64,000 nucleotides of DNA. It comes from UBA6522 sp965205045. GTDB taxonomy: Bacteria; Pseudomonadota; Gammaproteobacteria; Steroidobacterales; Rariloculaceae. The stretch is taken from the NCBI GenBank assembly GCA_965205045.1, contig OZ242031.1, positions 5,580,001 to 5,644,000 of the forward strand, read 5' to 3'. Every line of letters starts with the position of its first letter. Position 1 is the first letter of the stretch. The position numbers and the translations under genes are program-made. Shown piece by piece: positions 25,417 through 34,700 of the stretch. The notes beneath the pieces were generated by a model that made no database searches, had not been told where the DNA came from, and saw only the letters and a program-made list of their open reading frames with translations.

Positions 25417-27276
25417 TCATTCCGAAAGTGCCAAGCGTAGAATCCGGTCGACGCGAAACATCCTTTCGTCCTGACGCAGGGCGCAAAATGCCCGCATGCC
25501 GACGAAGCCCCTGCCCCGGAATTGCTCCCTGCCAACGCTTATCGGCCGGACTCTCCGCTCGCTCCTGGTGTCGTCGGGCTTGAGGTAGATCATTTCGATG
25601 ATCAGATCGTTGCTGATCGCTTTCTCGATTGAGCGGATCTTTTCTTCCAGCGGCATTTCCTCTTCCGACACGCGCCACCAGTGCTCCGCAAAGAACTTGC
25701 CGATGCGCCAGTCGGCCCGGATGGATGCGTCGTTTACAGGCCGCTTCAGGACAATGCCTTCAAGAGAGGTGCAGCGACTGAGCGCCACATAGGTCTGACC
25801 TGCCGCGAACGCGCCCCGCTCCAGATCGAGGACGATTCGATCAAATGTCTTGCCCTGGCTCTTGTGGATAGTGACCGCCCACGCCAAGCGGAAGGGAAGT
25901 TGTCGAAAGGTGCCTATGCGTTCAGTCAGGATCTGCCCGTCTTGCAGGGCGAAACGGAACAATTCCCACGTGTGCGGCTCTACATCCACCAAGGCATCTC
26001 CATCGCGGAGCCGGGCCTTCACGGCGACCTCGCCGTTCTTCTCCCGCCGGACCTCCTTGATCGTCCCGATGCTCCCGTTAACCCAGCGGCCATCCGCATC
26101 GTTGTTTAGCAGCATGATCTGTGCGCTGGACTTGAACGCCAGTTCGACCGCTGTGGGATAGTGCTCGCGGTCGAATTCCCCTTCGATCTCCGCACGCGTA
26201 ATGAAGGTCTTTCCAGGTAACAACTCAAGTTTCTCGGCGTTGATCGCGTCGGCGTTCCGATTCGTCGTCGTTAGCGTAATCCAGAACTCTCCCGCGCCGG
26301 GCGCAAACGCAGGATCATGGCGCGCGTTCAGTACTACGATGTCTGCTTCCTCCACTGTATCGTTTCGAACGCGGTTCAGAATTTCGACAAAATGCGCATC
26401 TTGCTGACGGTAGACCTTTTCGAGCTCAATGATCTCGAGTTCAGCCCCCCGCAGCGCAGCGGCGCTGAAGAAATACGGCGTCTCGTAGATCGAGCGGAAT
26501 ATCTCACGCTCGTCGCCTGTCACGACCGGAGGAAGCTGATAGAGATCGCCCACGAATACCATCTGCACTCCGCCGAATGGCTGGCGGCGCTCCGGACCGT
26601 GCTTGCGCAGAAACTCGTCCACGCAGTCGAGCAGGTCCGCACGGAGCATCGATACTTCGTCGATGATGATCGTGCGCAGCCGTTTGTAGAGTTCGGCTCG
26701 CCGAAGCGTTCTGCGGCTTTTTCGCACCTTATCGGGCGTCACATCGATCCGGAATTGAAAGAACCGGTGAACCGTCTGGCCCCGTACGTTCAGCGCCGCA
26801 ACTCCGGTCGGTGCAAGAACGACCGGCCTTACGTTCGCATGCGCGCGGAAATACTCGAGCAGGGTCGATTTGCCCGTTCCTGCCTTCCCAGTAATGAACA
26901 GATTGCCCTGCCCCGCGTTCATCCGTTCAAAGGCGCGTTCGAACTCGGGATTGACTTCAATATCCTCCAACACAGTGGGGCCGGGTTGATCGGAATTCTT
27001 CGCGCACGCGCCCTCTTCCGGCTCCCCGACTCGATTCGAAGTTACCGGGTACACTGCGACCGGTTTCCCTTTCCGCGTAATCCGCCTCGCCAAGCCCTTC
27101 TTGACCAAGGCAGCCAAGTGAATGTACGCGGACCGCTGCTGGATGCCGAGCGCCGCCGCGAGTTCCGGGATCGTCGGCGGCTCGCCGTTCTCCGCCATCA
27201 GCCGATGCGCTTCTTTCCAAAATCGGCGCTCGCCCGCGGATAGGCCCGAGGTCGAATGATTCTTGCCAACAGGCAT
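25417..27276 (-). CDS. PIF1-like helicase with N-terminal winged helix and C-terminal WYL domain
   Basis: A 619-residue superfamily 1B helicase. Residues 12-75 form a LexA-type winged helix (PTIPELAAALGIQQRSAYIHL). Residues 105-520 are a PIF1/RecD2-like motor with Walker A GKAGTGKST (130-138), IIIDEVSML, VFVGDLYQLPPV and, near the end, AVTIHKSQGKTFD and YVALSRCTSLEGI. Residues 545-619 look like a WYL domain (IEMIYLKPDD, RRVRPISVG, FRVDRILRL). WYL domains bind ligands or nucleic acid and occur in regulators of defence; some bacterial PIF1 proteins are known to carry one. The presence of a DNA-binding domain at both ends is notable. It stands alone, with no obvious operon partner. Confidence 0.88.
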   Translation of the reverse strand: MPVGKNHSTSGLSAGERRFWKEAHRLMAENGEPPTIPELAAALGIQQRSAYIHLAALVKKGLARRITRKGKPVAVYPVTSNRVGEPEEGACAKNSDQPGPTVLEDIEVNPEFERAFERMNAGQGNLFITGKAGTGKSTLLEYFRAHANVRPVVLAPTGVAALNVRGQTVHRFFQFRIDVTPDKVRKSRRTLRRAELYKRLRTIIIDEVSMLRADLLDCVDEFLRKHGPERRQPFGGVQMVFVGDLYQLPPVVTGDEREIFRSIYETPYFFSAAALRGAELEIIELEKVYRQQDAHFVEILNRVRNDTVEEADIVVLNARHDPAFAPGAGEFWITLTTTNRNADAINAEKLELLPGKTFITRAEIEGEFDREHYPTAVELAFKSSAQIMLLNNDADGRWVNGSIGTIKEVRREKNGEVAVKARLRDGDALVDVEPHTWELFRFALQDGQILTERIGTFRQLPFRLAWAVTIHKSQGKTFDRIVLDLERGAFAAGQTYVALSRCTSLEGIVLKRPVNDASIRADWRIGKFFAEHWWRVSEEEMPLEEKIRSIEKAISNDLIIEMIYLKPDDTRSERRVRPISVGREQFRGRGFVGMRAFCALRQDERMFRVDRILRLALSE

Positions 27277-27375
27277 TCCCGCTTACCGCCCTTCCTGGTT
27301 CGCAGAGGCGATTCCGCAGCTGCTAGTACTGGCTCAAACTGACATTCGGCTCCGAATTATTAAGTCGATCCGGCA

Positions 27376-27696
27376 CTAAAACTCCTCCGGCGCGACGGTC
27401 AGCGTCAGTCCATCCAGGTCGTCGGTGAGCGTGATCTGGCAACTCAGGCGCGAACGCTCGGGATCGAAGTACATCGATTCGCTGACCAACAGGTCTTCTT
27501 CTTCGTGCCGGGGCGGCAACTTTGCCAGCCAGTCCGGGTCTACATGGACATGGCAGGTGGCGCAGGAACAAAGCCCTCCGCAGATGGCATCCACACTGTC
27601 GTCCAGATCCCGGATGTTCTCCATCACTGACATGCCGGACTGCCCGTCGACTTCGACTTGCCGGCCTTCGCGATCGGTCACCGCCAACTTCGTCAT
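27376..27696 (-). CDS. 2Fe-2S ferredoxin, adrenodoxin/Fdx type
   Basis: A 106-residue electron carrier with the cluster ligands in CGGLCSCATC (three Cys) and a distal Cys in RLSCQI. The acidic helix DDSVDAICGG and the C-terminal LTVAPE are as in the vertebrate-type ferredoxins. Such ferredoxins serve iron-sulfur cluster assembly or P450 and dioxygenase partners. None of those partners is adjacent; the divergently transcribed glycosyltransferase operon begins 87 bases away. The start ATG at 27696 gives a normal N-terminus. Confidence 0.92.
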   Translation of the reverse strand: MTKLAVTDREGRQVEVDGQSGMSVMENIRDLDDSVDAICGGLCSCATCHVHVDPDWLAKLPPRHEEEDLLVSESMYFDPERSRLSCQITLTDDLDGLTLTVAPEEF

Positions 27697-27783
27697 TTCA
27701 CGCGCCTCTGGATGCCGTGGAAGCGGGCACTATACTACCGTATCGCGCACAGCATAACCGGCCCGTGCCGGCTGGCTTCAAGT

Positions 27784-28608
27784 ATGGATACTCCAAGCGT
27801 TGACGGTTCAGCCGAAGCCTCCCAAACTGACTTGGTGGTCATGTTGAAGGCACCGGTCAATTCCAAACGCAGGCTTGCGGCAGAGGTCGGCGACCTTGCG
27901 GAAGAAGCTGCCGCCTGTCTCCTTGATTGTGCGCTGGAAGACGCGCTGTCCTGGCCCGGCCCAACCTGGCTGTCGCCCGCGAACCAGCGAGACCGGGACT
28001 GGCTGATGACGGAGATGGAAACCGAATCCCCGCTACCGCAGACCTTTCGCCTGGCGCCGGTTGAGAGGACCAGTCCATCTGGACAAGTCAACATACAACG
28101 CGGTCAGTTTTGCGGGCTGGTCCCTCAACGGGGCGAGAATCTGGGCGAACGCATAAACACCGTTGACCGGGACCTTCGCCGCCGAGGCGTCAGCAGGCTC
28201 ATCTTCCTGGGGACGGACTGTCCCGGCCTCGACTCCGCTTATCTCGGGCAGGCCGCCGGCAGTCTCCAGTGGGCGGACGCCGTTCTGGGGCCCGCCGCGG
28301 ACGGAGGAGTGGTGCTGATGGGCGCGCGCCGCCCCTGGCCTAACCTGACTGGCTTGAACTGGAGCACAGAGTCTCTCTGCGCGGAGCTTCGCGAACTGTG
28401 TCGAGAGGCGGGGTGGACCGTCGCGACGTTGGATGCCCGGGAGGACGTCGACACGCTGCGGGACCTGCTCGGCGCCGGGACCGCGCTGGCGGACGACAGA
28501 CGGGCTTCGCGACAAGGATTGGCCGAGTGGCTGCGGGCGCACAACAGTGCACTGGCTGCCCGGCAACGAGACATGACGTGCGCGGCGCGCCGGGAAGGCA
28601 CATCGTGA
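27784..28608 (+). CDS. TIGR04282-type (DUF2064) glycosyltransferase
   Basis: Predicted nucleotidyl- or glycosyl-transferase of about 274 residues, GT-A-like. It has VVMLKAPVNSKRRL at the N-terminus, LIFLGTDCPGLDSAYL and VLGPAADGGVVLMGAR, matching the DUF2064 motifs (G.D.P.l, GP..DGG). Families of this type are annotated in arsenosugar-type clusters together with TIGR04283 and radical SAM proteins. The ATG at 27784 is chosen because the upstream frame is low-complexity shadow. First gene of a four-gene operon; its stop overlaps the next start (GTGA at 28605-28608). A -10-like TATACT lies at 27731. Confidence 0.85.
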   Translation: MDTPSVDGSAEASQTDLVVMLKAPVNSKRRLAAEVGDLAEEAAACLLDCALEDALSWPGPTWLSPANQRDRDWLMTEMETESPLPQTFRLAPVERTSPSGQVNIQRGQFCGLVPQRGENLGERINTVDRDLRRRGVSRLIFLGTDCPGLDSAYLGQAAGSLQWADAVLGPAADGGVVLMGARRPWPNLTGLNWSTESLCAELRELCREAGWTVATLDAREDVDTLRDLLGAGTALADDRRASRQGLAEWLRAHNSALAARQRDMTCAARREGTS

Positions 28609-30071
28609 ATCCGCTCCGCTTGCTGGACGAATACCCGGGCCAAGACCATGACCGCGTCTGGCGGGAACTGGTATTCCCGCGTGACTACCGCAATCCCACG
28701 CCCCGCTCACGCTACCACCTGGTGGTAATCGGAGCCGGGCCCGCGGGACTGGTAATAGCAATAGCGGCGGCAGGGCTGGGGGCGCGAGTCGCCCTGGTGG
28801 AGCGTCAGGCGATGGGCGGCGACTGTCTCAATGTGGGCTGCGTACCCTCCAAGGCATTGTTGGAATTCACCCGGCGGAATCCCGGCTGCGGGGCGGACGA
28901 AGCCTTTATCTGGCTGCGGCAGGTCCGGGCAGACATCGCCCGCCACGACTCCGTAGAACGCTACCGCAGCCATGGGGTGGACGTATTTCTGGGTACGGCG
29001 CATTTTCTCGACCGTGAAAGCGTTGCGGTAGGGGAGCACCGGCTTCGTGCCAGGCGCTTCGTCATCGCGACGGGCGCGCGGGCTGCGATGCCGCCGATAC
29101 CGGGACTGGCGTCCTGCGAACCACTTACCAACGAATCGATATTCGATCTGGTCGAGCCGCCCCGACGGCTGGCGGTCCTCGGCGCCGGACCCATCGGCTG
29201 CGAGATGTCTCAGGCGATGGCGCGTCTGGGAGTTGACGTTCACCTGTTCGAGTTGGCGGACAGGGTGCTGCCAGGCGAGTCCGCCGGCGCCGGACACGTA
29301 CTCGGGCCGGCGCTTGAATCCGACGGAGTGACGCTTCACCTGGGATATCTCGTCTCTGATGTTTCCATGGGCGACAAGGGGCCGGTCCTGCACACCGACG
29401 GAATCAGCGTCACCGCGGAGCAGATTTTGGTCGCCGCGGGTCGCCGCGCCAACGTCGAGGGATTGCAACTGCACAAGGCGGGCGTTGAACTCCACGACCA
29501 GTTGATCGTGGTGGACAACAAGTTAAGAACCACCAATCGGAGAATCTACGCGGCGGGCGATGTCTGCTCCAGGCACCAGTTCACACATCATGCCGACGCC
29601 CATGCAAGAATCGTCGTCCAGAACGCATTGTTTGCACCCACGGCAACCACCTCGTCGCTGATCGTACCCCGGTGTACCTACACTGAGCCGGAGGTGGCCC
29701 AGGTGGGCCCGACCCACGAGGAACTCGACCTGGCGGGAACCCGCTACGACAGCTACCGAGTGGAGTTCGCGGACCTGGAGCGAGGCAAGACCGCGGGGGA
29801 CCGTCACGGATTTGTCGAAGTGAATACACGGGAAGGGGGGGACAGGATTCTTGGAGGAACCATTGTCGGTGAAGGGGCCGGCGAGTTGATCGCAGGCCTC
29901 TGCGTGGCAATGAACAATGGCCTCGGGCTCGGCAGACTGGGCAAGACCATGCTCCCCTACCCGACCCGGGGAGAGTACATGAAACGCCTCGCCGACGAAT
30001 ACAACCGGACACGGCTTACGCCGTTGGCACAATCCCTGATGAACACCTGGTTGCGCTATGCCGCGCGCTGA
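28605..30071 (+). CDS. Pyridine nucleotide-disulfide oxidoreductase (MerA/Lpd-like)
   Basis: An FAD- and NAD(P)-dependent flavoprotein of 488 residues. FAD binding: VVIGAGPAGLVIAIAAA; redox-active disulfide: GGDCLNVGCVPSKALL; NAD(P) loop: LAVLGAGPIGCEMSQA; second FAD site: RRIYAAGDVC. The interface domain starts at TYTEPEVAQVG. The C-terminal region reads MLPYPTRGEYMKR where dihydrolipoamide dehydrogenase has HAHPT..E, so the catalytic His is replaced. That is closer to mercuric-reductase-like paralogues. It lacks the N-terminal HMA domain of MerA. The start is GTG at 28605, overlapping the preceding stop. The substrate is probably a small dithiol or disulfide made or used in this operon. Confidence 0.87.
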   Translation: MNPLRLLDEYPGQDHDRVWRELVFPRDYRNPTPRSRYHLVVIGAGPAGLVIAIAAAGLGARVALVERQAMGGDCLNVGCVPSKALLEFTRRNPGCGADEAFIWLRQVRADIARHDSVERYRSHGVDVFLGTAHFLDRESVAVGEHRLRARRFVIATGARAAMPPIPGLASCEPLTNESIFDLVEPPRRLAVLGAGPIGCEMSQAMARLGVDVHLFELADRVLPGESAGAGHVLGPALESDGVTLHLGYLVSDVSMGDKGPVLHTDGISVTAEQILVAAGRRANVEGLQLHKAGVELHDQLIVVDNKLRTTNRRIYAAGDVCSRHQFTHHADAHARIVVQNALFAPTATTSSLIVPRCTYTEPEVAQVGPTHEELDLAGTRYDSYRVEFADLERGKTAGDRHGFVEVNTREGGDRILGGTIVGEGAGELIAGLCVAMNNGLGLGRLGKTMLPYPTRGEYMKRLADEYNRTRLTPLAQSLMNTWLRYAAR

Positions 30072-30813
30072 AGACAACCGCAACATGATCGCCGACATTG
30101 CCATCGTCATTCCGGTGCTGAACGATGCAGACCGGCTTCGAACACTGCTCGGCCTGGTTGCCGACTGGCGTCTTCAGCCACTCGAGATCATCGTTGCCGC
30201 GGCCGCGGCCGACGCACTGTTGAGCGCTCTCTGCCAGAGTCGCGGTTGCCGTGTCCTCGCGTCGGAGCCATGCCGCGGGCGGCAACAGGATCAGGGCGCG
30301 CGGGCCGCCCGGGCCGGCATTCTCTGGTTCCTGCATGCCGATGCGATGCCCCGCCCGTCCAGCCTTGGCGACATTAGCCGGACCATCGCAGACGGAGCGG
30401 AAGGCGGACACTTCAGATTCTCGTTTGGCGGGGTCCCCATGTTCCGCAAGGCTGCGATCGAGCGGCTGACCAACCTGCGCGTGAAGCTCGGCGGAATTCC
30501 TTATGGCGACCAGGGAATTTTCGTTCGTCGGGATACCTACTTCGAGTGCGGCGGATTTCCGCACCAGCCGTTGTTCGAAGAAGTCGGGCTGGTGCGCCGA
30601 CTCCGGTCCCGCGGACGGTTTCGAGCCATTGACACACCACTCGGAGTATCGCCCCGCCGTTGGGAGCGGGACGGCTGGCTGAGACGGTGCCTGAACAACC
30701 GCCGGCTGGCGTTGTCGTACGCGTGCGGACAGACCGCGCACCGGCTCGCGAACCAATACGGTCCTCCTGCCCGGGTACGGGCAGACATGGCCGACGGAGG
30801 TCCCCGTCCGTGA
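30058..30813 (+). CDS. TIGR04283-type family 2 glycosyltransferase
   Basis: A 251-residue GT-2 enzyme. It begins with IAIVIPVLNDADRL, has a diphosphate-binding ILWFLHADAMPRPS (the DxD-like HAD), and RFSFGGVPMFRKAAIERLTNLR followed by YGDQGIFVRRDTYFECGGFP, all typical of the TIGR04283 branch. The branch is annotated in arsenosugar-like clusters. The ATG at 30058 overlaps the previous gene by 14 bases; the ATG at 30085 (MIADIAIVIP) is an equally reasonable start. A GTGA overlap links it to the radical SAM gene. Donor and acceptor are unknown. Confidence 0.87.
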   Translation: MPRAEDNRNMIADIAIVIPVLNDADRLRTLLGLVADWRLQPLEIIVAAAAADALLSALCQSRGCRVLASEPCRGRQQDQGARAARAGILWFLHADAMPRPSSLGDISRTIADGAEGGHFRFSFGGVPMFRKAAIERLTNLRVKLGGIPYGDQGIFVRRDTYFECGGFPHQPLFEEVGLVRRLRSRGRFRAIDTPLGVSPRRWERDGWLRRCLNNRRLALSYACGQTAHRLANQYGPPARVRADMADGGPRP

Positions 30814-31712
30814 ACGCGGTTCCCGAACACCTGCTGCCGAATCCCGAGCCGGCCGGCTACATCCAGCCCGGCGCGTTGCGGGAGTTGTGGTTTCATACCG
30901 GGACGGCATGCAACCTCTCCTGCCCGTTCTGTCTGGAAGGCTCCAAACCCGGCGACGGCCGCTTGCAGCGGGTCACGCTGGCCGACGTAAGGCCCTTCAT
31001 GGACGAAGCGGCGGCGCTGGGTGTGGAGCAGTTCTCCTTTACCGGCGGTGAACCGTTCATTCTCAAGGAATTCGTGAACATACTTCGTTTTGCATCGACG
31101 CTGAAGCCGTGCCTGGTGCTGACCAACGGCACCGATCCGGTCCTGAAGAGGCTGCATCGGATCGAAACCCTGACGGCACAGCCCAATCCCGTCGCCTTCC
31201 GCATCAGCATCGACTATCCGGACGAATCGCGCCACGATGCCTCTCGCGGCTGCGGTAGTTTCGGGAAGTCCTGGCTCAGCCTGCGCGAGTTGCACGCGCG
31301 CGGATTCAGGGTTTCGGTGGCCCGGCAGCAGGACGCCGGCGAGAACGCCGCCGCGGTCGACGCGGCCTATCGGTGGCTCTTCAGGCAGCATGGCCTGCCG
31401 GCCGACACGCGAATCGTGGCCTTTCCTGACTTTCTCGCGCCAGGGTCCAGACCTGCAGTGGCCACCATCACCGAAGGCTGCATGACGACTCATCACACCG
31501 CCGAGTCACGCCGCAGGTTCATGTGCCATTTCTCGAAAATGGTGGTGAAGAAGAATGGCGGGATGCGCGTCTACGCCTGCACCCTGGTGGACGACGACGA
31601 ATCCTACGACCTGGGCGCAACGCTGTCGGATACACTGACAAAACGCATCTACCTGCGTCATCACCGCTGCCTCACCTGCTTCGCGCAAGGCGCATCCTGC
31701 AGCGAAATCTGA
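30810..31712 (+). CDS. Radical SAM protein
   Basis: About 300 residues. CNLSCPFCLEG supplies the three Cys for the 4Fe-4S cluster, and EQFSFTGGEPFILKEF is the GGEP SAM-binding motif. The C-terminus has further Cys (MCHFSKM, YACTLVDDD, CLTCFAQGASC) that may bind an auxiliary cluster, SPASM-like, but the spacing is short. It lacks the Cys-rich domain of ArsS. The start is GTG at 30810, overlapping the preceding stop. Last gene of the operon, which ends 68 bases from the convergent WD40 gene. The reaction is unknown; its partners are two glycosyltransferases and a disulfide reductase. Confidence 0.87.
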   Translation: MNAVPEHLLPNPEPAGYIQPGALRELWFHTGTACNLSCPFCLEGSKPGDGRLQRVTLADVRPFMDEAAALGVEQFSFTGGEPFILKEFVNILRFASTLKPCLVLTNGTDPVLKRLHRIETLTAQPNPVAFRISIDYPDESRHDASRGCGSFGKSWLSLRELHARGFRVSVARQQDAGENAAAVDAAYRWLFRQHGLPADTRIVAFPDFLAPGSRPAVATITEGCMTTHHTAESRRRFMCHFSKMVVKKNGGMRVYACTLVDDDESYDLGATLSDTLTKRIYLRHHRCLTCFAQGASCSEI

Positions 31713-31780
31713 CCGCTAACAGGGGCTGCCTCGGCATGGATCGCGACGAAAAGGTGCTCCATTCAGCCGACCATCGCGCG

Positions 31781-34700
31781 TCAGTGGGAATCCGGTACGA
31801 CCTCGCCCCGTTCCCCCACGCCAAGACCCAGAATACGGGACCAATTGCGGCTCAACAGGATCGAATCGGGCGGAAGAGGCTCGGTGCCCAGACGCACCAT
31901 GTCCAGTTCGCGGAAGTGCGGCTCGCCCGTTCCGCGGCCGCCGACCATCCTGATGCGGCTGCCGTCGGGAACCAGCAGCGCGGCGCCCGCCTCCATCCCG
32001 GCATCCAGCAGGCGGCTGCCCGCGAGCGCGAGACCCTCGTCGCCGACCGAGAACCGATGCATCCAGTGATCGGTCTGAACCAGCAGGAACTCGCCGTTGC
32101 CGCTGAAACCGAGCCACCGTACGGGGTGGACAAAGTTGTGCGGTTCGCCCACGGGGGCCAGGCTCTCCACTTCCCATAGCCGTACATTGCCTGCCGCGTC
32201 GCCGGTGACCAGGCGCGATCCGCCGGCGCCGAATGCGAGCGCCGTCGCCGCGCCGCGCACCCGCACCGAGTCCGGCGTTACTGCCGATTCCACGGCGGTC
32301 AGGAAGACATTGCCGTCCCGGTCGCCCACGCTGAGCAAACCGGAGTGGCCGTCAACGGCGATGGACACGACGCCTCCGCTGACGGGCAATTCACGCACCA
32401 GGGCGCCGTCCGCCGCATTCCAGACCCTCGCAGTGAGTTCAGCCCCGCTTGCCAGCCACCGCCCGCCGTTGCCGATCGTCACAACATGGACGGGCCCCTG
32501 GGGATGGCGCATGAACGGCGCAGTGGGCGCTCCGGAGTCCAGCTCCCATGTCCTGACCAGGCCATCGCTTCCGCCGCTGGCGATGACGCCGCTCCCGGCG
32601 TTGACGTCGATGCTGGCAATGCTGCCCTGGTGCCCGATGAAGTTGACTCCCGGATCGGCGGAAACGGGTATGTCCGCCCGTTCGTCCCGAATCACCCCGA
32701 CGTGGCCGTCCAGAAAACCCAGCACCGCGATACCTTCAAGCGGGTCCAGGCCGATCGCCGTCAGTTCGGTTTCCGCGGACGCCGCAGGCCCGGAACCGGC
32801 CAGGTTCCAGAGTTGGAACTGCTGTGCGTTGTAGGTGAGGAGCCGGCTGCCGTCGGGCGCCAGCCGCGTTCGAATCGGCGCCCCCTCCTGGCTCACCCTG
32901 AAGCTCATGGGCGCCGCGCGGCCGGTCAGTCCGCGGACCACCACCTGACCGGGCAGGGCCTGGTAGGCCACCATCGAGGCGTCGGCAGCGATGCTTACGC
33001 TCTCCGGCGCGCCGGTCTGTCCAAGGCGCACTGCCTGGGTTGATCCGGGCTCCGCCCCGTTCAGATCCCAGACGAACATGTCACCGATATCGTCGATGGT
33101 CAGCAAGAGGTCGCCCGTCGCAGCGGCCACCAGCCGCGCCGGATCGCGCCGGTGGGGCAGCTCGCGCAGCAGTTCGCCGCTGCGGGGATCCATGACCCGC
33201 ACCAGCCGGGACGGTCCGATCAGCACGAGGTAACGGGCGTCGGGTCCCAGCATCCAGTCGGTCACCCCGGCAAGACCGGCAACGCTTGACAGGAGTTCGC
33301 CGTCCGCGGTGCGAAACAGGCTGTAGAGCGAGTCCTGCTCGTCAAGCCGCTCGGCGATCACGACGTGCCCGCCGCTGTCGGTGAGCGCCGGTGGCAGCAA
33401 GAACCCCGTCTGCGTTCCCACCCGCGACACCAGGGCCCCGGTCCTCGCGTCCCAAAGCTCCAACCGGTCTCCCGCAACGGCGAGAATCCTCGAAGTGTCT
33501 CCGGTCAGCGCAACATATTCCGGTTCCGCGTCCAGTTGCACGTCACCCACCAGGGTATTGGTCCTGAGATCCCATAGCGACACCGCGCCCACTACGCTCT
33601 GGCGCGACGGATGAGCGATGGCCAGCCGACCGTCGATGCTGAGATTCACATCCACCTGGTCCGTGCGCAGCGGATCGGAAATGGCGAGGCCCTGGGGCTG
33701 ATCTTCCCAGCCGCGCACCTCCTCCGCGAAATACAGGCCCCAGCGGATAAGCTGTCCGGCGGAATCCACGCCGCGGTCCACCAGCGTCAGGCGCCACACG
33801 CCGCGCCGATTCTCATCCGCCAATATCGCCAACGGCGAACGGCCGCCGGCCGTGACCGTGTATGTACCGGTGCTGTCGACGCCTGGAGCGAGGCTTACCT
33901 GGGCACCACTGGGAGCCTGTAACGTAGCCAACAGTTCCTCCGGCGCAGGATGGTCAAGGGTCAGGCGCAGCTGAAATGCACCGGCCGATCCGGGTTCGTT
34001 TACCGTGATCTCCCGGCTGACCGGCAAGTGTTGCAACGACGTGAGCCGATTCTCGAAGTCCAACTTGCCGAAACTGTTGAGGCGCAGCCGGCGCACCTGG
34101 TGGTTCAGGTCGACCAGCGCCAATTCTTCGGACTGCCAGTCCACCTCCCAGCGGGCCGGCGCTTCGGCGAGTCTGAAACTGCGAATCAGTGAACGGTAGT
34201 CGTCGCCGACCAACTCCGCGGCCAGCCGGCGGGCGTATTCGTCGCCGCCGGCCGCCGCCTTGGCGCTGAGAAGCAGCGCCTCGTCCCGGCGTTCCCGCCG
34301 GATTGCGTGCTCCGCCCGCCGTATCCAATACTCGTCCATGAGCCGGTCGGCGAGATCGCCATACCCTTCCAGCCCGCGCAACACGGCATCCATGCCCGCG
34401 ACTTCTTCGAACGTCCCCGATTCCCGGCTGCGCCGGGCCACCACGGCGGTCAGCAACCGGTCGGCGACGCCGGCGAACCCGGGCAGTCGGCTCAGTCTGT
34501 CGTGGGCCTGCAATTCGGCGTCAAGATCCGCCGTGGCCGCGGAAAGAACCTCGATGTGCGGGCGAGGTACGTAGCGGACGTACCAGATGGAACCGCCGAT
34601 CAGCGCGGCTATCAGCGTCACCGCCACGGACCACCTGCGCCAGGCGAACGGCATCTCCGAGGCGACCCACTCCCTGCCGAAGACCCCCTCGAACAACTTG

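Noticed and set aside
27784..31712. Complete arsenosugar biosynthesis cluster
   Set aside because: The two glycosyltransferase types are those linked to such clusters, but no arsenite methyltransferase is present and the radical SAM protein lacks the Cys-rich C-terminal domain of ArsS.
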